Origin: Bacteroidales bacterium | GTDB taxonomy: Bacteria; Bacteroidota; Bacteroidia; Bacteroidales; P3 | DNA: 64,000 nucleotides | NCBI GenBank assembly: GCA_017960475.1 | Contig: JAGCZH010000013.1 | Span: 1 to 64,000 of the forward strand | Direction of reading: 5' to 3' | Shown here: one piece after another, positions 17,480 to 24,521 of the stretch | Position numbering within the stretch: position 1 is the stretch's first letter | How the letters are laid out: the number at the start of each line of letters is the position of its first letter | The notes under the pieces: generated by a model | What the model saw: the letters and a program-made list of their open reading frames with translations, nothing else | Told to the model about the DNA's origin: nothing | Databases searched by the model: none | Position numbers and translations under genes: made by a program

Positions 17480-17620
17480 AATTGAAAGTTGAAAATTGAA
17501 AATTGAAAAATAAAAATAGTGAATTGTGAATCGTGAATTGTGACAACTGAACTTTAAACCATTCAAACCCTTAAACCCTTTTAAACTTTTCAAACCTTTT
17601 TAACCCTTTAAAACCTTTCA
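17480..17620 (+). repeat. heptamer/octamer repeat island after the receptor gene
   Basis: Four TTGAAAR heptamers run head to tail at 17482-17509. Four GTGAATT-type heptamers follow at 17519-17546 (GTGAATT, GTGAATC, GTGAATT, GTGACAA). Then comes a degenerate AAACCCTTTTAAAC-type stretch to about 17620. No coding potential is seen. The island starts within three bases of the stop codon. Confidence 0.85.
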
Positions 17621-17641
17621 TGTTTTTTGTATAGAGAGAAG

Positions 17642-17667
17642 GCACTCCTAATCGGGAGTGCTTTTTT
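17642..17667 (+). terminator. rho-independent terminator
   Basis: GCACTCC at 17642-17648 pairs with GGAGTGC at 17655-17661, followed by six T residues. It ends the receptor transcript beyond the repeat island, so the island is transcribed. Confidence 0.8.
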
Positions 17668-17707
17668 GTTGTCTAATGGTTCGTGAAAAACGAGTTCAAA
17701 TAAAATT

Positions 17708-17738
17708 TTTGTGGAATCAAAAAATACTCGTAAATTTG
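17708..17738 (+). promoter_or_regulatory. consensus promoter of the toxin-antitoxin pair
   Basis: TTTG at 17708-17711 and TAAATTTG at 17731-17738 are 19 bases apart, the ideal Bacteroidota spacing. The antitoxin ATG is 31 bases downstream. Confidence 0.8.
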
Positions 17739-17768
17739 CAAAATATAATAAGAAAAAAACATTGCAAT

Positions 17769-17972
17769 ATGGAAAATGATGATATCTGCAATGGTGAAGA
17801 CAAGGCGGGAGAAGCAACAGTGCCTTATGGCAGTGCGAGAATCGACAACGTGTTTTCAAGCGCTCCTGTTCGTAAAATGTCCCGTGTCCAGTTGGAAGAG
17901 GAAACAATTACGTTAGACGAGCTTGACTGCCGACTTACATCTTTCATTGACAAACATTTTGAAGCTGTGTAA
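17769..17972 (+). CDS. putative antitoxin of a type II toxin-antitoxin pair
   Basis: 67 residues from the ATG at 17769 (MENDDICNG). The frame is open upstream, but the promoter at 17708-17738 excludes an earlier start. The C-terminal half (MSRVQLEEETITLDELDCRLTSFI) is acidic and helical, consistent with a toxin-neutralising tail; no DNA-binding fold is clear. Its stop TAA overlaps the ATG of the toxin gene by one base (TAATG), which indicates translational coupling. The assignment rests mainly on this context. Confidence 0.65.
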   Translation: MENDDICNGEDKAGEATVPYGSARIDNVFSSAPVRKMSRVQLEEETITLDELDCRLTSFIDKHFEAV

Positions 17973-18279
17973 TGAAAGTAGTAATAGGTAATCAAGTGTA
18001 CGGCAAAATAGAGGATTTTTATGAAATTGCTCTTGCGTTGCATATTACACTGACATGGACTGTTGTTGAAGAAAAAAGAACAGGCTTGTTGCGGCATTGA
18101 AAGCGCTTGGTGATTATCCTACAATATATCCAATAGCGAGATTGAATTCACAGTGGCGTGTTAAGGGCTATAGGGAATATATTTGTGAAGATTTCCATTT
18201 TGCATACGAGATAGTAGACGTAGAGGGAGAATTTGTTGTATACGTCGTTGATGCTGTCCATGGTTTGCTTTATCATTGA
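17972..18279 (+). pseudogene. RelE/ParE-family toxin split by a -1 frameshift
   Basis: Frame 1 starts at 17972 (MKVVIGNQVYGKIEDFYEIA) and stops at 18098-18100 after 42 codons. The -1 frame is closed at 18067-18069 and open from 18070 to 18279, encoding LKALGDYPTIYPIARLNSQW, KGYREYICEDFHFAYEI and DAVHGLLYH. Joined, they give a RelE/ParE-type toxin of about 102 residues. A run of six A residues (18072-18077) sits exactly in the overlap, and slippage there yields EEKKNRLVAALKAL. This is either a loss-of-function mutation, a sequencing error in the homopolymer, or programmed or transcriptional slippage. Confidence 0.7.
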
Positions 18280-18375
18280 TTTTATTTTAAACAATAATAT
18301 TGAGAATAATCAATTAATACACAATATATAACAAGAATATTTAATAACTATACATACATTGAAAAGTGTATGCGC

Positions 18376-18461
18376 TTATGGATAGTCTAGAAGTTCCATA
18401 AATCAGCATCCAAAAGGTAAGACAATAAACGCTCATGTTAAAACGTGGGCTTTATTTATTT
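18376..18461 (+). ncRNA. possible unidentified structured RNA ending in a terminator hairpin
   Basis: TTATGGA at 18376-18382 pairs perfectly with TCCATAA at 18395-18401 (12-base loop). A terminator-like hairpin follows at 18431-18450. The segment is less AT-rich than its surroundings. It might be a small RNA or the 3' end of the toxin-antitoxin transcript. I do not recognise an Rfam family and see no promoter core directly upstream. Confidence 0.3.
18431..18461 (+). terminator. rho-independent terminator upstream of ileS
   Basis: GCTCATG at 18431-18437 pairs with CGTGGGC at 18444-18450 (two G-U pairs) and is followed by TTTATTTATTT. Confidence 0.6.
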
Positions 18462-18544
18462 GGATTCGGGTGTTGCATTTAACAGTTGAGTCTATATCGA
18501 GATCGAGCCGTGTGCGAAAAACTCCATATTTCTATTTTTTTTCG

Positions 18545-18552
18545 TATCTTTG
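18545..18552 (+). promoter_or_regulatory. promoter -7 element for ileS
   Basis: TATCTTTG matches the consensus and lies 77 bases before the ileS ATG. No TTTG at the -33 position. Confidence 0.5.
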
Positions 18553-18628
18553 TAGTTTCGTTGTAACGGCACTTATGAGTGTAAGTGTTTGATAGCATTG
18601 TATATATATTTATATTATATTTACGAAT

Positions 18629-21600
18629 ATGAGTTATAAAGAATATAAGCAGCTTAATTTAACCCAGATTGGCGATGATGTCCGCCACTGGTGGGAGGAA
18701 AATGAAACCTTCGAGAAAGGCCAGAAGTTGAGCGAGGGACATCCCTCTTTCGTGTTTTACGACGGTCCTCCGTCGGCGAATGGCAAACCTGGCATTCACC
18801 ATGTCATGGCCCGCACCATCAAGGATGTCTTCTGCCGCTATAAAGCTCAGAAGGGTTTCCATGTGGACCGCAAGGCTGGATGGGACACCCATGGTCTCCC
18901 TGTGGAACTTGGTGTAGAAAAAACTCTTGGTATCACCAAGGAGGATATAGGCAAGAAAATCAGCGTTGACGCCTACAACAAGGCCTGCCGCGAGGAGGTA
19001 ATGAAATACAAGGAGTTGTGGGACGAGTTAACCCGTCAGATGGGTTACTGGGTTGACCTCAAGAATCCTTATATCACTTTTGACAACAATTATATCGAGA
19101 CGTTATGGTTTTTGCTGAGAAAGCTCTACGACAAAGGGCTTCTTTATAAAGGCTACACTATCCAGCCTTTCAGCCCAGCCGCAGGCACGGGCCTGTCTAG
19201 CCACGAGTTGAACCTCCCTGGCTGCTACCGTGATGTCAAGGACACTACCTGCGTGGCGATGTTCAAGATTAATTCCGAATTTAGAAATTTGAATTCTGAA
19301 GAGGTTGACGCAATCAGTTCGATATTCAAAATTCAAAATTCAGAATTAGTTACTTACGCTATCGCATGGACCACAACGCCATGGACTTTGCCTTCGAATA
19401 CCGCTCTCTGTGTCGGACCGAATATCGACTACGTCCTTATTGAAACCACTCATCCTTACAACGAGTCTCCTTGCCGCATTCTTATGGCAAAGGCATTGGT
19501 TGCAAGTATGTTCCCCGAAGGTAAATCACCTGAATATAAAATCGTCGGCCAGTGCAAGGGTACAGACCTTGAAGGAATTCGCTACGAACAGCTTATTCCT
19601 TGGGTCAAGCCCAGAGAGGTTAGTGACCAGGGCTCTTTCCGCATAATCCTTGGCGACTATGTCACCACCGAGGACGGTACTGGTATTGTGCATATAGCTC
19701 CTACTTTCGGCGCCGACGACGCCCGTGTGGCAAAGAAAGCTGGCATTGGAGAGCTCCTCCTTTTCGACCGCGACGGAAAACAAATGCCTATGGTTGACCG
19801 TCAAGGCCGTTTCGCTCCCATCGAGGATCTTGATCCCAAGTGGGTGGCCGAGAACATGAATACCGAGCTTTATAGCCAGTATGCCGGCAAGTTTGTCAAG
19901 AACGCCTACGACCCCACAAAAACAGAGAAGGATATTAGTCTCGATGTCGAGATTGTTGTTATGCTCAAGGGTGAAGGCAAGCTGTTCAAGAGTGAGAAAC
20001 ATACTCACAGCTATCCTCACTGTTGGCGTACCGACAAACCTGTCCTCTACTATCCTCTCGACAGCTGGTTTATTCGCACCACGGCTTTGCGTGACCGCAT
20101 GATTGAGCTTAACAAGACCATCAATTGGAAACCCGAAGCCACAGGTACTGGCCGTTTCGGCAACTGGCTCGAGAATATTGTAGACTGGAATCTCAGCCGC
20201 AGCCGCTATTGGGGAACCCCACTTCCTATCTGGCGCACAGAGGATGGCAAAGAGGAAATATGCATTGGCTCTGTCAAAGAACTATTTGAGGAGATAGAGA
20301 AATCTGTCGCCGCCGGCCTGATGAAACAGGAGGATGTGGATAAGCTCGGATATTCAAAATCAAAAATTGATAATTCGGAATTCGATTTGCACCGCCCCTA
20401 TATCGACTCTGTGGTCCTCGTCTCGCCGAGTGGCAAACCCATGCGTCGCGAACCCGACCTTATAGATGTTTGGTTTGACAGCGGTGCTATGCCGTATGCT
20501 CAGATTCATTACATGGGAGGGGACCTACGCCCCGACCAGTTCCCTGCCGATTTCATCGCCGAGGGCGTAGACCAGACTCGTGGCTGGTTTTACACTCTCC
20601 ATGCAATAGCCACCATGTGTTTCGACAATGTGGCATTCAAGAATGTGATATCCAATGGTCTGGTTCTTGACAAGAATGGCAACAAGATGTCTAAACGCCT
20701 TGGCAATGCCGTTGACCCATTCATGACGCTGAAAGAATATGGCCCCGACGCCACCCGTTGGTATATGATTACCAACAGCCAACCTTGGGACAACCTCAAG
20801 TTTGACACTGAGGGTGTCGCCGAAGTGCGACGCAAACTCTTTGGAACGCTATTCAACACATATAGCTTCTTCGCTCTTTATGCCAACCTCGACCACTTCG
20901 AATACAAGGAGGAGGACATTCCAAGTGAAAGACGTCCCGAGATAGATCGTTGGATTCTCAGTGAACTAAACACTCTTGTCAAGACTGTTGATGAGGCTTT
21001 TGGTGATTATGAGCCCACACGCGCCGGTCGCGCCATAGCCGAATTTGTTGACGCCAACCTCAGCAACTGGTATGTACGTCTGTGCCGTCGCCGTTTCTGG
21101 AAGGGCGAGTACAGTGAGGACAAAATCTCCGCATACCAAACTCTATACACCTGCCTTGAGACTCTGGCTCGCCTCATGTCGCCCATAGCGCCATTCTTCA
21201 GCGAACGTCTCTACCAGGATCTTAACAGCGTCACTCGTCGTGACAATGCGGAGTCGGTTCACCATGCCGCCTTCCCTCAGGTCCATGAGGAATTGATTGT
21301 CAAATCGCTCGAGGAACGTACCCAGCTGGCACAGAAGATATGCTCTATGGGCCTTTCATTGCGCAAGAAGAGCAATCTGCGTGTCCGTCAGCCTTTGGCA
21401 AAGATAGTAATTCCTGTACGAGACGAGCACTTCAAAGAACAGGTTGAGAAAATAAAGCCCCTTGTCTGCAGCGAGCTTAATATCAAGGATGTCGAGTTTA
21501 TTTCAGCCGACAACAGCCTCTTGGTTAAAAGTATCAAGCCTAATTTCAAGACCCTTGGACCTCGCTACGGCAAGATCATGAAGTCTATCGCCGCTGCGGT

Positions 21601-22054
21601 GACCTCGTTCTCCCAACAGCAGATTTCCGCTATCGAGAGTGAGGGACGTTATACATTCGACGTAGACGGTCAGACTGTCGAGTTGTTGCTCTCTGATGTG
21701 GAGATAGCCACCCAGGATATTCCGGGTTGGGTTGTCGCCAATGATGGTACTCTCACCGTGGCTCTTGACATTACACTCACCCAGGAGCTTATCGACGAAG
21801 GTATCGCTCGTGAGCTTGTCAACCGTATTCAGAACATCCGCAAGGAGGGCTACGATGTCACTGACCGTATCAAAGTCACCCTCGAAAGCGGTGCTTGGGA
21901 CAATGCTGTCCGTAACCATATGGATTACATCTGCAGCGAGACTCTGACAACAAGTCTTGATATTGTCGCTGCCATCGATGACGCATCGGCTCAAACCATC
22001 GAAATCATTGAAGGCTCCAACGCTAAGATTGTCGTCGCCAAGGTAAATGTCTAA
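18629..22054 (+). CDS. ileS: isoleucyl-tRNA synthetase
   Basis: 1141 residues, the long eukaryote-like class I IleRS found in Bacteroidota. It charges tRNA-Ile in the cytoplasm. The HIGH-type motif is GIHH at residues 55-58 (SANGKPGIHHVMART), and KMSKR is at 686-690. The editing domain lies between, with TTTPWTLPSN near 248-257; the anticodon-binding part and C-terminal domain follow. Two inserts in the protein are encoded by heptamer repeats at 19272-19346 and 20352-20386 (residues about 214-240 and 575-586). Both keep the frame and fall where related enzymes vary in length, so the enzyme should be active. Confidence 0.96.
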   Translation: MSYKEYKQLNLTQIGDDVRHWWEENETFEKGQKLSEGHPSFVFYDGPPSANGKPGIHHVMARTIKDVFCRYKAQKGFHVDRKAGWDTHGLPVELGVEKTLGITKEDIGKKISVDAYNKACREEVMKYKELWDELTRQMGYWVDLKNPYITFDNNYIETLWFLLRKLYDKGLLYKGYTIQPFSPAAGTGLSSHELNLPGCYRDVKDTTCVAMFKINSEFRNLNSEEVDAISSIFKIQNSELVTYAIAWTTTPWTLPSNTALCVGPNIDYVLIETTHPYNESPCRILMAKALVASMFPEGKSPEYKIVGQCKGTDLEGIRYEQLIPWVKPREVSDQGSFRIILGDYVTTEDGTGIVHIAPTFGADDARVAKKAGIGELLLFDRDGKQMPMVDRQGRFAPIEDLDPKWVAENMNTELYSQYAGKFVKNAYDPTKTEKDISLDVEIVVMLKGEGKLFKSEKHTHSYPHCWRTDKPVLYYPLDSWFIRTTALRDRMIELNKTINWKPEATGTGRFGNWLENIVDWNLSRSRYWGTPLPIWRTEDGKEEICIGSVKELFEEIEKSVAAGLMKQEDVDKLGYSKSKIDNSEFDLHRPYIDSVVLVSPSGKPMRREPDLIDVWFDSGAMPYAQIHYMGGDLRPDQFPADFIAEGVDQTRGWFYTLHAIATMCFDNVAFKNVISNGLVLDKNGNKMSKRLGNAVDPFMTLKEYGPDATRWYMITNSQPWDNLKFDTEGVAEVRRKLFGTLFNTYSFFALYANLDHFEYKEEDIPSERRPEIDRWILSELNTLVKTVDEAFGDYEPTRAGRAIAEFVDANLSNWYVRLCRRRFWKGEYSEDKISAYQTLYTCLETLARLMSPIAPFFSERLYQDLNSVTRRDNAESVHHAAFPQVHEELIVKSLEERTQLAQKICSMGLSLRKKSNLRVRQPLAKIVIPVRDEHFKEQVEKIKPLVCSELNIKDVEFISADNSLLVKSIKPNFKTLGPRYGKIMKSIAAAVTSFSQQQISAIESEGRYTFDVDGQTVELLLSDVEIATQDIPGWVVANDGTLTVALDITLTQELIDEGIARELVNRIQNIRKEGYDVTDRIKVTLESGAWDNAVRNHMDYICSETLTTSLDIVAAIDDASAQTIEIIEGSNAKIVVAKVNV
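19272..19346 (+). repeat. heptamer arrays inside ileS (first site)
   Basis: Four heptamers run head to tail at 19272-19299 (ATTCCGA, ATTTAGA, AATTTGA, ATTCTGA). After about 24 bases, three more follow at 19324-19344 (ATTCAAA, ATTCAAA, ATTCAGA). AATTCTGAA at 19292-19300 is the exact reverse complement of TTCAGAATT at 19339-19347. The units match the ATTCRAA heptamers of the intergenic islands at 36140-36180 and 51204-51236. Confidence 0.8.
20352..20386 (+). repeat. heptamer array inside ileS (second site)
   Basis: Five heptamers in strict phase: ATTCAAA, ATCAAAA, ATTGATA, ATTCGGA, ATTCGAT. They encode YSKSKIDNSEFD, just before the conserved LHRPYID stretch. The array is 35 bases long and frame is kept with the neighbouring codons. 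Confidence 0.7.
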
Positions 22055-22130
22055 AATGTTTTAATGGTTAAAAAGGATTGAAAGATAATTTTCAATTTTC
22101 ATTTCTGTCACTTATCAGAAGTCTTAATAC

Positions 22131-22169
22131 AAAAAAGGAGGCCGTGAATTATTTCACGGCCTCCTTTTT
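22131..22169. terminator. strong bidirectional terminator between ileS and the FKBP gene
   Basis: GGAGGCCGTGAA at 22137-22148 pairs perfectly with TTCACGGCCTCC at 22153-22164 over 12 bp. It has six A residues on the left and five T residues on the right, serving both convergent genes. Confidence 0.93.
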
Positions 22170-22193
22170 GTTCGTTTCAGAAGTATAGCGTTA

Positions 22194-22910
22194 TTACAAG
22201 TCACGCACCTCGTGGAGTTCTATCTCGTATATTACTGTGCTGTATGGCGGGACGTCTTGTGTTCCTCTTGCTCCAAAAGCCATCTCATACGGGAAATAAA
22301 AACGGTATTTGCCGCCTCCCTTCATTGTCTGAAATGCCTCAAACAGACCGGGAAACATGTCGTTGCTGATAACATATGTTATGGCATCGCGATTGCCATA
22401 GGTTTGGTCAAAGATTTGGCCATTGGTGAACATGCCTTTGTAGTCGAAGACAGCAACTAAACCCGTCTCGCCTTTCCGTCCGTTGCCTTCTTTCAAAACC
22501 TCGTAGTAAAAGCCTTTGTCGCTCTTCTTCACGTTGCTGTTACTCTTCATGAGTTCGGTAAAGTAGGACTCTTCTTGTATAGTGTATTCATTTAACTCGT
22601 TCTTCTGACTCTGCTCTCTGTTCATCGCGGCTCTCTGGTCAAGTTCCATCAGCATCGATGCTGTCTGCTGCATTGTGAAAGGCTGTTGTAGGCTGTCTAG
22701 TGTGGCGCAAATGGCCTGCAACAGTATTTCCCGATTAATGTCGACACCTGTCGACGCAAAGTTTTGCGCTGCTGAAAAACCTAATGCCCAGCTCAGGCTG
22801 TCGTTTTTGTTGGTAAAAGCGGGGGTTTTCTCGGTGTCTACAACAACTTTTCCTTTTTGGCAGGAGGCTAGCATAGCTATGCATAATGCCGCTAAAAGTA
22901 TTCTCTTCAT
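22194..22910 (-). CDS. FKBP-type peptidyl-prolyl cis-trans isomerase lipoprotein
   Basis: 238 residues. The N-terminus is a lipoprotein signal with lipobox LASC (cysteine at residue 17). A helical FKBP N-terminal part (about 30-130) includes DSLSWALGFSAAQNF. The FKBP fold follows at about 135-238, with GLVAVFDYKGMFTNGQIFDQ, FPYEMAFGARG and IPPYS-like VPPYSTVIYEIELHEV. It should act on prolines of envelope proteins in the periplasm. It lies 40 bases after the PLP decarboxylase gene and is probably co-transcribed. Confidence 0.92.
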   Translation of the reverse strand: MKRILLAALCIAMLASCQKGKVVVDTEKTPAFTNKNDSLSWALGFSAAQNFASTGVDINREILLQAICATLDSLQQPFTMQQTASMLMELDQRAAMNREQSQKNELNEYTIQEESYFTELMKSNSNVKKSDKGFYYEVLKEGNGRKGETGLVAVFDYKGMFTNGQIFDQTYGNRDAITYVISNDMFPGLFEAFQTMKGGGKYRFYFPYEMAFGARGTQDVPPYSTVIYEIELHEVRDL

Positions 22911-22950
22911 TTGTTATAAAAGCTTTTATTATTGTTTTAAATAATGTTTT

Positions 22951-24351
22951 TTAGTATCCTAGTATTTTGAGCATGGATTTGTGGCTCTGCTCTTTGGCGA
23001 ATAGTTTCGTGGTGTAGTCGCCGTTCTCGTCTTTGTCTATGATGATGTGCTTCGGTGCTGGTATCAGGCAGTGCTGTATACCGCCATACCCGCCCAGGCT
23101 TTCTTGGTAAGCTCCGGTGTGGAAGAATCCTATGTATAAGGGGTCGTCCTTCTGCAGTTTGGGTAAAAATATCGCATTCGCATGGCTGTCGGCATTGTAG
23201 TAGTCTTGACTGTCGCAGGTGAGACCGCCAAGGAAAACACGCTGATACTCACAGTCCCAGTGATTGATGGGCAACATGATGAATCGCTGGTTTATTCCCC
23301 ATGTGTCTGGCAGGGTGGTTATGAACGACGAGTCGATCATGTACCAAGTCTCTCTGTCGTTCTGTTGCTTCTGGTCAAGAATGCTGTAAAGTGTCGCACC
23401 GCTTTCACCTACAGTAAAGGAACCGAATTCTGTGTATATATTCGGCTCGGGTACTCCTCGGTTGGAGCAGATGTTCTTTATTTGTGCCAGAATCTCTTCG
23501 GCCATGTATTCATATTCGAAATTCGATGCCAGGGAGTTTTTGATTGGGAAACCTCCACCAATGTTAAGCGAGTCTACGTCGGGGCATATTTGTTTTAGGT
23601 CGCAGTAAACATTAACACACTTGGATAGCTCATTCCAATAGTAGGCCGTGTCTCGTACTCCGGTGTTGATGAAGAAATGCAACATTTTGAAACTGTACTT
23701 TGGATTGTCTTTTATGGCCTCTTCATAGAACGAGACTATGTCGTTGTATCTGATTCCTAGGCGCGATGTGTAGAAGTCGAATTTGGGTTCCTCCTCGGAA
23801 GCGATACGGATGCCTATCTTCATGGGAACTTCCGGGTTGTTTACAGCATTGTCTAACATGCGCATCTCGTGTTTGTTGTCGAGGATGGGCACTATGTTGT
23901 GAAATCCGTCTTTGTACAACTCGGCTATGTTCTCTATATATTGTTGCCGTTTGAATCCATTGCAAACGATAAATATATCTTTATTAATCAACTCATTATT
24001 GTAGAGTTCCTGGATCAGGTTGATGTCAAAAGCGCTAGATGTCTCCAGGTTGATGTCGTTCTTCAGAGCCTCCTCTAATACAAAGCTGAAATGACTGCTT
24101 TTGGTACAATAGCAATAATTGTAGGATCCTTTGTAGTCGGTCTTGGCTATAGCCACATTAAACATCCTCTTGGCACGCTGTATTTGCGAACTTATCTTAG
24201 GAAGATAGGTTATCTTCAATGGTGTTCCATACTGCTTGATTATTTCCATGAGCGGAATGTCGTGGAAATAGAGTTCGCCGTCTTCGGTGCGGAATTCGTC
24301 CTGTGGGAATTCGAAGGTTTGGTCGATTAAATCGTAATACTTGTTTCTCAT
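22951..24351 (-). CDS. PLP-dependent decarboxylase of the short arginine decarboxylase type
   Basis: 466 residues. Residues about 30-290 are an alanine-racemase-like TIM barrel with the PLP region YNYCYCTKSSHFSFV (lysine about 84) and the glycine-rich phosphate-binding NIGGGFPIKNS. A C-terminal beta domain follows with GESGATLYS, LGGLTCDSQDYY and FHTGAYQESLGGYGG. The sequence matches the Bacteroidota group usually annotated as biosynthetic arginine decarboxylase, making agmatine for polyamines. Other basic-amino-acid or diaminopimelate-type substrates cannot be excluded. Confidence 0.82.
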   Translation of the reverse strand: MRNKYYDLIDQTFEFPQDEFRTEDGELYFHDIPLMEIIKQYGTPLKITYLPKISSQIQRAKRMFNVAIAKTDYKGSYNYCYCTKSSHFSFVLEEALKNDINLETSSAFDINLIQELYNNELINKDIFIVCNGFKRQQYIENIAELYKDGFHNIVPILDNKHEMRMLDNAVNNPEVPMKIGIRIASEEEPKFDFYTSRLGIRYNDIVSFYEEAIKDNPKYSFKMLHFFINTGVRDTAYYWNELSKCVNVYCDLKQICPDVDSLNIGGGFPIKNSLASNFEYEYMAEEILAQIKNICSNRGVPEPNIYTEFGSFTVGESGATLYSILDQKQQNDRETWYMIDSSFITTLPDTWGINQRFIMLPINHWDCEYQRVFLGGLTCDSQDYYNADSHANAIFLPKLQKDDPLYIGFFHTGAYQESLGGYGGIQHCLIPAPKHIIIDKDENGDYTTKLFAKEQSHKSMLKILGY

Positions 24352-24427
24352 TTTGTGTAAAGCAGTTTAGTTGGATGTTACTTTTTTGAGCAATCCGACT
24401 CACTTGGATTGTTTGTTTTTGACGCTG

Positions 24428-24435
24428 CAAAAGTA
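24428..24435 (-). promoter_or_regulatory. promoter -7 element for the PLP decarboxylase gene
   Basis: The minus-strand sequence TACTTTTG matches TAnnTTTG, about 77 bases before the start codon. No -33 TTTG at the expected distance. Confidence 0.5.
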
Positions 24436-24521
24436 CATAGTTTTTTTGATAATCTTTGTTTTTGTATCAAAAAAATCACTTTACAATCAGAAAAAAGTAT
24501 GTTTTTTTTTATCTTTGCGGG

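Larger units (their letters stand above)
18280..18628. other. intergenic region between toxin-antitoxin pair and ileS
   Basis: 349 bases. It holds a stem-loop at 18376-18401, a terminator-like hairpin at 18431-18461 and a -7 element for ileS at 18545-18552. I found no small open reading frame with support and no tRNA. The leader of ileS has no T-box features that I can see. Confidence 0.5.

Noticed and set aside
18480..18628. T-box or riboswitch in the ileS leader
   Set aside because: No T-box sequence or specifier stem was seen, and T-boxes are not typical of this phylum.
24510..24517. Plus-strand TATCTTTG near the 3' end of the C25 peptidase gene
   Set aside because: It would fire antisense into the peptidase gene with no plus-strand gene downstream, and such octamers occur by chance in T-rich stretches.
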